DNA from: Adiantum capillus-veneris
Lineage: Eukaryota > Streptophyta > Polypodiopsida > Polypodiales > Pteridaceae
Direction of reading: 5' to 3'
Length of the DNA stretch: 64,000 nucleotides
Assembly: GCA_014529385.2 (NCBI GenBank)
Contig: CM043942.1
Span: forward strand, 8,372,001-8,436,000
In this document: positions 20,488-33,662 of the stretch, piece by piece
How positions within the stretch are numbered: position 1 is the stretch's first letter
How the letters are laid out: each line of letters opens with the position of its first letter
Made by a program: the position numbers and the translations under genes
Notes under the pieces: generated by a model
What the model saw: only the letters and a program-made list of their open reading frames with translations
Told to the model about the DNA's origin: nothing
Database searches by the model: none

Positions 20488-21113
20488 CTTCAGTTTTGGA
20501 AGAGCTCAACACCATAAAAGAACAAGTACCGACGATCAAAGAAGGGGAGGAGCAAAACAAAGAAATGACAACCTCTTGGGTGGATATGATTTCAAAGACC
20601 CAAAAGAAAGCACATGAGAATGAGAAATGGATTGAGGTTACCTAAAACAAAAAAGGCAAAGAATCAACCTCCACACCCACCATCATTATCTAGACACTAG
20701 CAGAGGAGCAAAGGAGGCATATGCGTGCCTTACATGTGAGGATTTTTGGCCTCAAAGACAAAGATAATGTCGACAAAGAGGTCAAATAACTCAAGTTTAT
20801 GATTGGGTTTACCAATCCAATGAATACAAGGTTGGAGAGTGGGCAACAAGAAAAGTGAAAGTGAGGGGGAAACTTCAAAGGAAAGAGCGCCGATCCTCCA
20901 CTTCACCTTCATGGAAGCAAAAGGCTTTTTGAAGAAAAGACCCACCCTTAAGAAGACGGGTATTTTTCTTGTAGACAACCTCACACTCTTGTAGGTTTCT
21001 CATGTAAAGGAGGTAATGCTAGAGATCAAAGCGGCTATGAAAAAAGGGAAGATTGGTTTTTACAGAGATTGGAGGGTGGTGATAGTGGAGCAATGCTCCA
21101 CATGATGATATGA
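20488..21113 (+). pseudogene. LINE copy E: ORF1 remnant
   Basis: Matches ORF1 of copy C from about residue 85 (EELNTIKEQV), through the SWVDMISKTQKKA coiled-coil end and the RRM-like region, to FYRDWRVVIVEQ. Stops and small deletions are present. The 5' boundary near 20488 is a truncation inside ORF1. Confidence 0.75.
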
Positions 21114-21428
21114 GACCTATGGGACCAAATTAAGGATATAAACCTAGAATTATAATGGGTCACTTTTCCTTAATGCAGGGGTATTTGAGAACAAATTTGT
21201 TGGGAGAGGCATTGTCTTCTACACACAGGTACTTGGACAACTTCTAAAGGACAATCTCCTTTATTGTCTTTAGATGATGGCATATAGGAATTCTCCAAGG
21301 AAAGAGATGTCATTGTTTTGGGGGACTTCAATGCCAGGGTGGGGCCACTCCCATACAATATTCTAAGACACTGTGAACAAAATGTTGAGAGAGCTAGATG
21401 TCAGTGACATGGGATTGGCTAGATCTCC

Positions 21429-21668
21429 GGGTGGTCACTATGTATAAATTGTGTATATTGCGTGCCCTCAAGGAATATTTCTAAAACTCCTTATTTGTGA
21501 ATTTTTGACAAATAAAATACACCATTTTCTTGTTCAATCTGCAATTTTTTTTCCCATTCCATTTTATGGTACCCTTTTGTATGTAAAAATGTGAGAAAAT
21601 AAAACTTAATAACCCCTTCTGCTGCACTCACATGATAGTCGCATAATTATTAAGTGACCCCCTTGAGA
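21429..21668. mobile_element. MITE-like insertion in LINE E endonuclease
   Basis: A 240-bp AT-rich block absent from the matching position of LINE copy C. It starts GGGTGGTCACTA and ends with GTGACCCCCTTGAGA, giving imperfect terminal inverted repeats around GGGGTCACT. CTAGATCTCC (21419-21428) and CTAGATGTCC (21669-21678) flank it as a 9-10-bp target duplication with one mismatch. Removing it restores codon alignment with copy C. A 9-bp duplication would suit a Mutator-like MITE, but assignment is uncertain. Confidence 0.65.
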
Positions 21669-22704
21669 CTAGATGTCCCCAAGATGAGGAGCACACAAAG
21701 TATGGGAGATAATTGACAAATATGGGGTTTGCACATGGGTTGGCTATATTGAATGGCATACAAAGATTCCCAACAATGAATGGTTTCACTTGTTTTTTGC
21801 ATAGACATGGGGCCAACATAGTTGACTATGTCATGAATCAGCCCAACTTTATACCTTCTATTCAAGACTTTACAGTTGGCCCTAGGCCTATTGGTATAAT
21901 AGTGGACCATGCACTCCTCACACTTGCTATCTCCTTTCAGTTCAACACAACTCAATTGGCACAAGCATTGACACCTACTCGCTACACCTTCACTTCAAAG
22001 ATTGATGGTGTTTACATAGATTGGATGTTGCAACAATAGATGCATACCCACACACTCAACCAGAGCATAGATGACGGTCTAGGAGAATTCCCCAAAAATT
22101 GGTACGATGGGGGATATAGAGAGACGAGAGTGAGACTTCAGAGGGAGATACTCTTGGGGGTCACCACTCATAGATAGTCACAAACTACCTTCCAACATTT
22201 AGTGTGATGGAAAAAGAGGGCTACCTTGCTCAGCTAGAGCGAGACTTGTACCAGCTACTTTTGAGTCAAGACTCAAGAATGGAGACTTTTTCATTAGCAT
22301 TACCCACCCCCAACCATTACCCCCATTGAGACTTGGGGCGAGTATACAACATCTCTCTACACAGGCTCGAGACAACCACTATTACTAGATAATTGGGAAC
22401 CATGCCCACTAACATGCACTTTCTTTAATGCTAAAATGATAAGGAAAACTATCAACAAAGTGAGGACTGGGAGGGCATAATTTCATGACGGCTTGGTGGA
22501 AGAGCACTTTATACATGCCAGAGATATGCTTGCAGATCTTGTAAAGTGATGTTCAACAGTGCCATGTGTGAGGAATATGTCCACTATTGTGCCTATCTTC
22601 AAGGCATGCGATCCTATGGAGCCCAAAAACTATCACACTAGCATGATTTGACACACAATTTCTAGGATGTATGCACCCATTCTTGAGCAGCAATTAAGTA
22701 GATG

Positions 22705-22824
<120 letters not shown>

Positions 22825-24840
22825 CATATAAGAACCAATACAAGCGGGTTTCAAGAGGGGGTTTTATACTCTGGACCATATATTGATGGGCATAGCTATT
22901 ATTGAGGAGGGAAAATTACATGGGAGGAGGATTCATTGTAGCTTTGTGGATTTTTGCAAAGATTTTGATACAATTCCTAGAGCCAGATTGATGCACAAAC
23001 TACAGGAGATGGGTTTCCCATAGAGATGATCTAGGGAGGCCATAGAGATGGGGTTTTCCACAAAGTTGATTTGGGGGTCCATGACTTTATACAGAAGAGT
23101 TGTAGGGCAAGTTCACACTCTACAAGGGACTTTTGAGTTAATTCACTCCACTATTGGGATGAAACAAGGTTTCCCCACTCTCCCATACTCTTTTTGGTAT
23201 GTATGTGGATGAGGTTCTAGATTACATAGAGAGGGAGGGTGATAGAGGAGGACAACTACTAGGAACATGGATTCCATTTTTGCTTTATGTTGGTGACATT
23301 GTGTTGATTTTTGACTCCCCAAAGGAAATGCAATGTCACTTGGATGCCCTACACATTTTTGCGCAAGATATTGGCTTTGATCATGGTGTTTAACACCACA
23401 CCCCAATGGGTCACAAATTCAAAACCCACCATTACCTATGGTTAGGAGACAATAGAGTATATAGATGTATACAATTATCTTGGGGTGGTATTTAGCAGTC
23501 CAGTGCTTTCCTTGAAGAGAGCAATAGAGACTAGACTCACTAGAGAGTATGCAGCTTTGGGGAGACTTGAGAGGATGTGCTTGCAGGCTCTATTCCAGGG
23601 ACCTTAAATGAATATTTGGCCTTTGATAATTTGGTGGCCTCATCTATGCTTTATGGAGTGCATATATGGGGGTATTTTGTATCATGTAGCACTAAAGGAT
23701 GGAGATGTATGGAAAGGCCGTTGGTCTCTATGATATCTCGGATGACTACAAAACGCTTCAATACCACATGAGACTATTCACATAGAGCTAGATGCCTCCC
23801 CATTGGTGGGTGGTAGAGGCACTTACTAGACCAGTCTCCTTTATACACAGTATCTGGGACCTCCCTAGAGACAAATATGCCCAGCTAGCTTTGGAGTTCT
23901 CCTACGAGCTAGCCTTGGAGTTCTCTTATCAGCTAGCCTTGGAGTTCTCCTATCAGCTAGCATCACAAGGAGATACATTTTGCTGGTATGCACGAGTGAC
24001 ATCCCGGTTTCAATTACATGGTTTTGATATGGACATGATTCCCCCTTTCTAGTACTCATTGGATGCACCCTGTCCGTCTCTCACGTGGACAAAGATCACC
24101 AGACTCATTAAACAGGACTTGATTCAATTAGACACTAGATTGACATGGATACAATTGACACATGAGTTGGACATGAAGATGGATTTCTATAGGGAACATC
24201 TTCTCTAGCATACAAAGGATGGGTTTGGGACCATACCTAGCTACATGGACACTAATTTATCTCACAGGATACAATGTGCTATTGATCAGATTTGCACCTC
24301 TTCACATTAGCTTAAAATTGAGACTAATTGATTCATAGGAGTACCAATAGAGGTGAGGACATGTGAGTCATGTCATGTGGAACCAGAGATAGAGCTGCAT
24401 TATATATGCCATTGCCTAGTGTACTATAAGATATGAGGCTGTTTCCACTATTTTTTCAGAGAGGGTTTTGGACCATTGTCTAGATTTACAAGATATGCCT
24501 TGGTTTGTATCTTTTAGAGCTATGTAGACATGGAGAGAGTGTAATGAGGGGATCAAGTGGAGAGAAATAGTCCTAGAGACAAACCACAAAATTCTTCAAA
24601 CTAGCTAGAGGAGAAACCACCACAACAGGTTTTAGAGTCCACCCGCACTAGAGGTACATTGATTGACTGAGTCCTTGATCTAGGGAGATCCAAACACCCG
24701 CAACTATGAGGAGCATTACAACATCAATGGAGACTACAATAGAAGATCATGACTACTCTACTACATCACAAAAGACGCCCAATGAGAGTACTTACCATGA
24801 AGGACATACACCATACTCAATGTGTTAGTAGGCCCATAGA

Positions 24841-25130
24841 GTATGGGCCCACTACCTCATCAGTTCGATGGGTCTGTAAGTCTCTAGATCTGATGTCCTA
24901 GTGCACGGAGTTTCCTTGGAGGGCCTTTTTTTTAGACTATGTTTGTTGCTATTTTAAATAGACTACTTAGATACAAGAGAACACCATGTTCAAAAGACAA
25001 TTGGCTCCAAAAAACAAGAAAGTATATGCACATTTTATTTTATTTTTTGGTTGTATTTGAAGCATATCTATACATTTTGGTCAAATTGAATACTCATTCC
25101 AATTATCCTATACATCAGGACAAGAAATAG
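24841..25130. other. Unassigned AT-rich stretch
   Basis: Follows the end of LINE copy E. Only short chance frames are present; no repeat termini or protein similarity are recognised. Confidence 0.4.
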
Positions 25131-25384
25131 ATTTATAGGTGAACTATGTCCTCATCGTCAATGTTGGATTGCGATAAAACCTAGACATGTTTAAGCAAGG
25201 ATAGGACTCTCACCTACATCCGTATAACCAAGTAGATTTTGTTGGCTTTGGAAATGTCTTACATGTGTCAAAGAACCCATTAGTTGTTATCTATGTCAAC
25301 ACTTAAACATAGTTAGATTAAATTGTCCTATTTACTACAAACTTTAAGAGTTTGGAGTATAAAAAGAAGAAGTAATTGATAGAG

Positions 25385-25478
<94 letters not shown>

Positions 25479-25555
25479 CTCACCAATAGACATTGCAATC
25501 CTTATTCTATCTTGTGTATATTGAGATAATCAATAAAGTTAATACGAGAGAGTTT
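25131..25555 (-). mobile_element. Probable copia LTR with (TG)n(AG)n
   Basis: AT-rich sequence directly 3' (on the minus strand) of a copia RNase H remnant, so it is placed where a 3' LTR should be. It holds a 90-bp (TG)n-(AG)n tract (25386-25475). Exact ends are not resolved. Confidence 0.4.
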
Positions 25556-26110
25556 ATGGGTGGCCACAAACTAGATGTCCAGCCAAGGTGCATTGAATGT
25601 TTAATTCCGATACTTGATGCCCAAATCTCCCACTAGATGAGTAAACCATTTAGCCGCCTTTCTAGTATTTGATGCCAAAACATACTCTACTCCCATGGCA
25701 GAATGGTATATACAATCTTGCAAACAAAATCACCATGAAATTTCACTAATGAATGTAAAGACGTAATCTTTTGTATACCTCCCCAATTGTCCACATTCAA
25801 TACGTAATTTTCATCCGTGTAACCAACTACACATGCGTCTTTGTGTCCAAAGAAAATCCATAACTCCTTTGTACCATTCAAATAACTCACCACACATGTC
25901 ACTTCCCCTCAATGCTTCTTGCCAGGATTTGCCATAAATTTGCTAATGACTTCCAATACAAATGCATTGTCTAGACAAGTCTCACTCATAGCACATGTCA
26001 AAGAGCTAACTACAATTAAGCGAGGGTGCACAATGACAATACTAGGATGTCTAATCTCCCAAAGTTCTTGCCTCCTAAGCCTTCAATTGAAATAAGAGCA
26101 AGGGGGTCCA
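25556..26110 (-). pseudogene. Ty1/copia RT-RNase H C-terminal remnant
   Basis: On the minus strand the reading runs FMANPGKKH, YLNGTKELWIFFG, then GYTDENYVLNVDN at 25902-25687, and on to a short C-terminus. These match the copia RNase H block (the YLKGT and GYxDxDxAxD pattern). In-frame stops and lost catalytic residues show decay. No protease, integrase or full RT is attached. Confidence 0.75.
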
Positions 26111-26149
26111 TAACATCTTTAGGTTTTGGGGTCTAGATGGCTAGATCGG

Positions 26150-26412
26150 TTTATTGAACAAATGGGGAAACACATGGGGAAGCCTTTGCTACTTTGAATT
26201 CTAGAAAGAGGACGAAGAACCGTTGTTACAATTGTGAAAAGCGTGGTCATTTGGCCAAGGATCGTAGATCCAAAGGCAAAAACAAAGATTCTACAAAGAA
26301 CAAAGGTAAAAGCAAGCAACAGGAGGAAAGCAGTGATAGTGACTCAGGGAAGGACAACAAAGAGGTTGCTGGTGTGGTGATGACTACACTGGTAGGCAAT
26401 CCCACCTTCTAG
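26150..26412 (+). pseudogene. copia-type gag fragment with CCHC knuckle
   Basis: The frame 26194-26412 has the nucleocapsid motif CYNCEKRGHLAKDR, a CX2CX4HX4C knuckle whose last Cys has become Arg. A Lys-Ser-Asp-rich linker follows, typical of copia gag. It runs opposite to the adjacent RNase H remnant, so it comes from another insertion or an inversion. Confidence 0.6.
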
Positions 26413-26846
26413 TCACATGGATATCGATGTCGCTACTAGATTCAACCAGAGAGAGGCTTGTGAGTGGCACATAGAGGGGAAAACAATGCTCCCTATAATT
26501 AATTTGGACCCTTGTGTTGGAGTTCAAGTTATCGGTGTTTGGACCTATAGGTCGGAATTCAATGCACATGCATTTGGTAGAGAACCAATCAGATGTATTT
26601 CAAACACTATGGACGAGTGCACCAATTCATTGTTGTTGGTCGGATCATGGACATGATGTGTTCCACAATTTGTTAACTTGAAGTATTATATTTTGGACGT
26701 GATGTGCTCACAATTCATGAATGGGGATCATTAGACGTAGTGTGGTCTATAGTTCAAGTTTTCTACAAAGGTAATCGATGCTCAAGATGGCATTATTCTC
26801 AGGTACAAAGTTGAGGGTAGAAAAATCGAGGGGTATCCAGTTGGTG
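26413..26846. other. Unassigned stretch between copia gag fragment and duplicated segment
   Basis: No recognised protein, RNA or repeat. Short frames here lack family motifs. Confidence 0.4.
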
Positions 26847-27334
26847 GCCCTAGTATCTCAGCTCATGACTGCATTGACGCATACATCATACATACATTGT
26901 GTTTGTGTTTGGTCTGCCAAAATGGAAAATTTGGGCTTGCGCGATGTTCATTCTTTTTGTTGTCAAAAAATAGGAACTTTTTTTTTTGGGTCTTTTGGTC
27001 TGCTTTATTCTGTATGATATTCCTATTGGATGATAAATCAAAGCATCTTTGTCATGGTTCTTCAAAACCATAATAACTTGGTAGTGCATTTTTACTAAAG
27101 ATTTATAGACTGTTAGATAAAAATTAAAATGGTTTTACTTTTACATTACATATTAAATATTAATCGAAGCTTCAAGATTAATGTCAACAAATAACCGGTT
27201 TAAATATTAAATTGACAATGAAAGTGAATAATCTCTCTCTCTCTCTCTCTCTTCTTCTCTCATAACAGGTCTTGAGTTCAACTCCTCGTCGGCTAGATCT
27301 TTAAGGTCTCTTGGGATAGTTTTCTACTACATTT

Positions 27335-27428
<94 letters not shown>

Positions 27429-27796
27429 TTCACAAATAGGATAGAGGATAAATTGTCTTATCATAAAATACTCCCAAGAATCTTTCAAAAAATAACATTA
27501 TGCTTATCTTTCTAGAAACGCTTAAAACATTTTAACATCCATCAAATCATATAAAAAGTCATCGTTTGAACTTGGGCAAAGAAAATTTACTTCTTCCACA
27601 ATCTGTGCTCAAAGGCCAAAAATCCATTATGTATCCGCGATTCAAGAGGGGAATTTGTTTTGTAGGAATTGGGTCAAGTAGAGAATTATTGCATATATAC
27701 AATCATTCAAAAATAGATAGCTTTGATCCTTGTGGGTTTTCTGATTGCTTGTAGTTTCACTTGTGTGAGAATCACAAAAATATTCAAATTAGATGT

Positions 27797-27878
<82 letters not shown>

Positions 27879-28276
27879 GAATGTAAGGATTAAGAGCAAT
27901 GAACCTCCAAGATATATGTAACAATGTGCTCTCTCTCTCTCTCTCTCTCACCATACTGGAGGATGGGTTCATACAACAACCACGCTATATGGACACCTAC
28001 ATGCCACAGATCACAGGTGGTGATTCGTCAACTGAGAGTGTTATTACATAAACTAGAGATCGAGGTGGGGTGAGCTCATGACATTTCTAGGGAGGAGAGA
28101 GTATAGAGTATGGAGAGCGGAAGTGGGGAGTGAGGAGCATTTTGTTTGTAGATGCAAAGCTTTGCGGATATCAGAGACCAATACGAGCCCCTATTCAGAG
28201 GGTAGCTTACCTTCCGAGATATCATGCACTCTCGAGATCAGAGACAGTTGGGGTGCTACTTATTAGAGATACAAAG
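26847..28276. repeat. Duplicated segment, copy 2, ending in a LINE ORF2 fragment
   Basis: Matches 15652-16479 and then 17204-17485 without the 690-bp insertion. It carries (CT)n(CA)n at 27341-27424 and (TG)n(AG)n at 27793-27873. The last part (about 27951-28276) is the C-terminal end of a LINE ORF2 (EEHFVCRCKA region; the sequence aligned with DQRxLGxYLLE). The same LINE end occurs at 17735-17786 in copy 1. Confidence 0.75.
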
Positions 28277-28299
28277 GTCCATGGACACATTTTTGAAGC

Positions 28300-29700
28300 C
28301 ACCTACAGTGTAACATTAAATGGCCTAGTAACATGTGTGTAGCGGAAAATAGCATGAACATAGTGAGCATTTCATTAGAATAGATTCCTAATGAGCATAA
28401 CAAGAGTGATTGGGTGGAGAGAGCAACAAAAAGCATAACACCTAGTTAGATAGGCATGAACAATACTTCAAAAGAGAGAACTTAAGCTATTGACAACAAT
28501 TGAAGACCGGATTTACATGGAGCCGGTCCCCCCTCCAAAAAGCTTTATATTATAGGTTTCCCCCATCAAGGGAGACATTTTACAATACAATTCTTTGTGT
28601 TCCTTCAATAACTAGCTAGTGCAATGAAGATAGAAGCTTCAAACACTAAGCAAACACTTATAAAACACAACATCAATTCCCTCATGATCAGACCCAAGAC
28701 CTCACACACCTTCAAAGATGGTGATAGCTAGCGGGGTATGAGAGTAGATTTAGAGGAAGGAGTAGTCGTCTTACGAGAAAGATGTACATCTCTTCACATA
28801 ATCACTCATATTACCATAGCATAGCTTAGTAATTAGCATGGTAGAGGAGATGAGCATGCATTGAAGCTTTGCTCTTGGTTGGATTTGCATCACAAAGCCA
28901 AGAGTTGTTGGTGTAGGCCTCCCTTCTCGAAGCTTGGAGTAGATGATAAGCTTTCCATTAAAGCTTGAGAAGGAGAGAGAGAGAGAGAGAGTCTTCTTGC
29001 TTCACACATGAGCTTGTGTGAGTGTGTAGAATAATGCCTTGAGAAATTCAGCCCCCTCTCTCTCTCTCTCTTGGTCGCCCCTCATGCTATTTTCTCTTGT
29101 TGGCTTCCCATTGGACCCCTCCAGGCTTAGCCAATAGGATTTAAGAAGGATAAGTGATAGTCTTGTGACATGTGTCCCCCTTTCCCCTTTTGTGAGAGCT
29201 TTAGGTAATTAATTAATGTAACTAAACTCTTATTGGACCCCTTTGTCTTCTGGCCAATAGGAATGAGGCAAGCCATTGGCCTATTGAATGCTCATTGGAT
29301 CCCTTGGGAGACTGTCCAATAGTCTTCTAGAGAGCTTCATTCTTATTGTTTCTTTTATTAGGTGTTTTTAAATTAATTAAACTAGATTTACTCTAGCCTA
29401 ATTCTCATTGGTCCACCTCCATGGACATCCAATAGGATTTGAGTGCACCTTGTGGGCATCTGGGCTAGGGAGTTGACATGTGTCCCTCATTCTCTTTGTG
29501 TAAAGGCAGCTTGTGAGTTTGTGTGCGTATTTCTCTCTCATCCCCTACTTACAGGGCTCGCCCCCTCCTATGTAGGAATCATTGAAGATTTTTGTACACA
29601 CACAAAGCATCCAATTTTTCTAAGCTTGACCATTCAACTCAACCTTTGAACTTTGGAACCTTAGCATTTTGGAAGTCTTAATGGGCTGAACCTTAGGGTC
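28300..29700 (-). mobile_element. Minus-strand Ty3 LTR, same family as the + strand LTR near 37 kb
   Basis: The reverse complement of 28500-28900 matches 37070-37510 (the ATTGTATTGTA block and the GGAGGGGGGA block), so this is an LTR of one family in opposite orientation. It lies 3' of a minus-strand gag fragment. It includes short (CT) and (GA) runs at 28974-28990 and 29055-29071. The ends are approximate. Confidence 0.6.
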
Positions 29701-29754
29701 TTTAAAGCCTATTGTTGCACCTTGCTCTTTTGCAGATGGCCCCCCTTTGGATCC

Positions 29755-30345
29755 CTACTGAAGCTTCTTGCCCCTTGAATGCACCATTGCGGGTAGGATA
29801 ACTCCCATCTCATAGGCTTGGATGCATAGCTTGGTGGCCAACTCTGTGGATATGAAATTGTGAGTAGAACCAAGGTCAAAGAGAATAAAAGCATCATGTT
29901 CTCTTACCTTTCCCCAAGCATGGTATAGAGGAGATCCTTTGTGGTGAGCTTCCTCTTCTTGGATTTTGAAACGGTTATTCTTGCGACAACGCTCAAGCTC
30001 TTTAGGAGAGAGTTTGTTTTTGCCTTTGTAAACTCCCTTCTCCTTAGCTTTGTTGTTGTTGGAATTGCCCTTAGGAGACTTTTGGACATTCTCCTTCCCC
30101 TTAGGCTCATTGGAACCCTTGTTTTTCGTGGGCTTAGAATTTCTCTTAGCCCCTATTTGGAAATTGATTCGAGAAGTCACCATAGTATGGTGTATAACTG
30201 CCGATATGGTTCATGGCCTTTGGGAGTTGACATACTCCGCCATTTCTTCAGTTAAGCCCGCACAAAATTGTTGTTTATGCTCTCCAAAATCTATCTTTTT
30301 GAGGACAGTGGCTTTGAGATGTGTGTATAATGGTTCAACTGTTTT
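29755..30345 (-). pseudogene. Ty3/gypsy gag C-terminus and protease start, truncated
   Basis: The minus-strand frame 30183-29755 runs from MVTSRINF through a Lys-rich gag tail to the retropepsin start ILFDLGSTHNFISTEL. It matches the gag-protease joints at 40705 (+) and 58776 (-). Further upstream gag (HKQQFCAGLTEEMAEY) reaches about 30345. The zinc knuckle is lost by deletion (CRKNNRFK in place of CFKCGEQGH). The rest of protease, RT and integrase is missing, and the sequence passes straight into LTR. Confidence 0.75.
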
Positions 30346-30359
30346 ATCCACTTTGATTT

Positions 30360-32680
30360 AATTCTTCATGCTACACTTGATTGATTTTTCCCCCTTCCTG
30401 AAAATCACCTTCTTAATTTCCCAATCTCACTTTAGCTTCGCAACTCGGAATAAATGTTGCCCTAGTAACATGGAATCCCCCATATCCATCATTCTTAAGA
30501 CAACAAAACTAACCTTAAAGGCCAATCCCAAAATTATAATCTCTTGCCCTCTCAACAACCTAATTGGTTGAATCCTTCACTCGTCTGCCATCTTTATCTG
30601 GAATGGAGCAGGATCCAACGAAAAATCCTTCATTTTCTTGTATTCCGATCTGGGAGAACATTAACCCCTGAACCTCCATCTAAAAGCACATTCTCAAATT
30701 TCTTATTGTGGTATTTCCACTTGAATAGTAAGTACCCAAAAATCATCATCCTTTGCTTCCAATCCATAAGACTGAATATCTGCATTCTCTTGTTGAAGTA
30801 TGTTCAACTTCCTCATCATCCTTTCCTTAAACAATAGATGCCCAATTGTGATGTTCAACATGGCATTCAACAATTGTTGAAAGAACTCATTCATATCCTG
30901 CTTATCTTCTGCAACAACATGCTCATAATTTTTCTGAACTTTCTGCAACTTCTCTATAACATCCTCATGAACGTCCTTCTGATCTTCCCAATTCAATGTT
31001 GGTTTGAGCTTAGCCTTAATTCTGGTCACTACCATAGCTTGCCTTTCTACACGTCTGTTATACAAGCGTAACAGTCACATGTACCAGTATTTCCTCGATG
31101 CCACTTTTCTCCTCAGGGATTATCTCCATGACCACCAAGTTTGCTTGTGGTACCGGCGGATCTTCTTGCCTTATTGGAGGATTAAAATTAGGTGACCCCC
31201 TCGGTGGTGGAACTTGATTGGCATTGTTCCTCAACCATGGTGGTAAACCCTCTCTTCCTCTACCTCGTTGATAATGTGGTGGCATGTTATCCCATCTTGG
31301 TGGATGCCCTCAAAAATCTCCCCTACCAGTTGGAGGTCTTCAATTCCTCCTCTGTTCATGTGGGTACCAATTCTAGTCCATTCTCTCTTATGCTTTTGTG
31401 TCCACCCGATTCACCGAAGGGCCTCGTAGTTGAGAGATTTGTGGTACATTTTCTTTGAACTTCCGATTATACCGGCAATTTACCGTTGCATGCCCAAGCT
31501 TATCACAAATCTCACAAAACGGTTTGATATCCTTACTATCTCAAGTCCCCAGAGTCTTCAACTGTTGAACCAAAGAACTAAGCTCCCCTACTTTCTCTTT
31601 CTTCTTTTTTAATTGCTTGCGAGCTTTTTTGGATTTCTTATCGTGCTTCCTTTGCTTTCCGTTCTTCTTCTTCTTTCTTGATGTTTTGGAATCCTCATCC
31701 TTAGAATCTTCCTCTGAATCTGTTTCTGAATCCGAATCATCGCTCTCATCTTCTGAATCCGAATACGTTTTCGTAACTGATCCCCCTATTCCTATAAGCC
31801 TCGGCCTCTTTTTGACTTTAAGTGCCAAATCAACCAACCCATCAAATCCCCCGGCCCCATCATAACTTGCCACTCCATTCTTCAACTCCTTCCTTAATCC
31901 CCGCATAAAATATATTGCCATCATCTCATTGGTTGGTTTTTCATACACTTCCAACCTGTTCAAGATTGTTTTAAATTTTGCGGCATAATTATCCACTTTC
32001 AACTTCTTCAGCTTTTTCGTTCTGGTCTTCCTTAACAATTCATTGGGCGTCTTCTCTCTTCGGAACCATCCCAAAAATGCAACCTTTAGTGCATCAAAAT
32101 TTGCAAAAGTATTTTCTCGAAAGCCACTAAGCCACTGCATGGACTTCCCTTCCAAGGTTTCCTGCAAACTGATGCAATTTCTCTGGATCCACATACAAAA
32201 GGTCGTATCGCTGGCTGTCCATTTTGTTTGGAACTCATCTATATGACAATTAGGGTCTTCATTCTTTTTCCCCTTGAATGTCCCGAACGTGACCTTCAAA
32301 TTTGAGATTTGTTCTGGTGCCACAATCATCCTCCTCTGTAGAGATCGGTTTCCTAAAATTGTTGGATTAAACACCAACTGCCTTCTTGTTGTAAGTGCCA
32401 ATTCTCCAACAATCAGGGCAAAAAGGACGCGGTGCCTTGCTCTTTGTTCTCTTAAAAATCTTTCCTCCTTCGTGTCTAACTATGAATCATCTTCAGCCTC
32501 CTCGTCTATTGGTGTCTGCTCTCCATCATCCCTATCATATTTAAATGGGTCGGGTTGATCAAACGGAAGGTTATGCTCCTCCCATCCACACCCCCTTCTG
32601 CTAGTTTTCGGGCTACAGAGCGCGTGAAATACACATCCCCTAACCTTCTTGATTCCATATAGAACATACATTCCTCTCAT
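30360..32680 (-). pseudogene. Second Ty3/gypsy gag(-protease) remnant, different family
   Basis: The long minus frame 32401-31541 is a retrotransposon gag. The capsid-like core includes CISLQETLEGKSMQWLSGF and NYAAKFKTILNRLEVYE, followed by an acidic Ser-Asp-Glu stretch and then a very basic Lys-rich stretch. Just after its stop, an intact CX2CX4HX4C knuckle (CEICDKLGHATVNC) is readable at about 31520-31470. An N-terminal frame continues up to 32680 with one stop between. Downstream frames (31285-31058 and 31065-30703) are gag-linker-like. The rest is degraded and ends against the neighbouring gag at about 30350. The family differs from the FDLGST group. Confidence 0.75.
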
Positions 32681-32944
32681 TTGATTCTTGTCTATAGCTC
32701 GTTCTTAATCTGCTATGAACAAACAAAAACTCGTAGGATCACAGTGTTAACTTTAGTGATATACAAGCAATAAAACACACAGAAAACAGAACATACGCGC
32801 AGACTGAGATAAGATAAAACAAGATGCTTCTTCTTCATTGATGTGTGGAACAAGATTACAAAGGCTTTTTCTAGGAAACTAAATAGTGTAACTTTCGAGA
32901 TCACGTGAGACCCCCAAGACAGCCACACAAATATTAAGATCAAA

Positions 32945-33662
32945 ATAAATTTTAGACCTTAAATGTTATAAGTAATGGTTGGAATAAGTAATGACTGGTG
33001 GATATGCCTTTTACAAGGCTCTCAAGATGAAATCGTTCATTATTTTTTGTGAGCTCATTGGTAAACGGTTTTGTCTAAGGCACTTGAAGATAGATCTCTA
33101 TTGTGATAAGGTTTAAGTTAAGAGTATGCAAAAAAGTGGGGCAATCCATCCAAAAATAATACCAGTGTGGGTATATTGATTTTTTTTTGAAATTTCAACG
33201 GTATTTTGGGAATTTCTACAACTTTCAAGGACATTTTGGTGATTTTCCCTTCGATAAATATACTGAAATTGATAGTCTTTTGCCTTGCGGTGGTCATCAA
33301 AGGTTCAATTTGCGTGTTATATGTTAGTTACTAGTTTATGGAGTATAATCAAGTGGTAATACTTCGGTTGTTGCTATATTGACATGGGTTTTCATCATTC
33401 GGACACCCTCCTCTCTAAGTGATACAGGAATGGTGGGAGGGGATCAAGGGCGGGCATGCTTTTGGTGGCGATGTGCAAGATCGCCACCGTAGATTTGCTG
33501 CCGGCTTCCATGGTTGCAGCTCTCACGCTCCATCCGATGCCTATGTGGATCTTCCAGCCGTGGGTTCAACCGGGCTTCGTTCCAAGCTCCATCCGTTGTG
33601 CATGGGGTCACTACTTAGCCCGTCGATTCCACCTATGCGCCAAAGAGTAGTAGCTGCTGGCG
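32945..33662 (+). promoter_or_regulatory. Upstream region and 5' leader of the epoxide hydrolase gene
   Basis: No transposon is recognised between the gag remnant and the gene. The last 250 bases before the start codon are GC-richer, in keeping with a transcribed leader. No confident TATA box or transcription start could be placed. The open frame at 33419-33721 overlaps exon 1 in another frame and is not a gene. Confidence 0.4.

Noticed and set aside
31617-31865. + strand Phe- and Ser-rich frame
   Set aside because: It is antisense to the Lys- and Asp-rich blocks of the gag frame.
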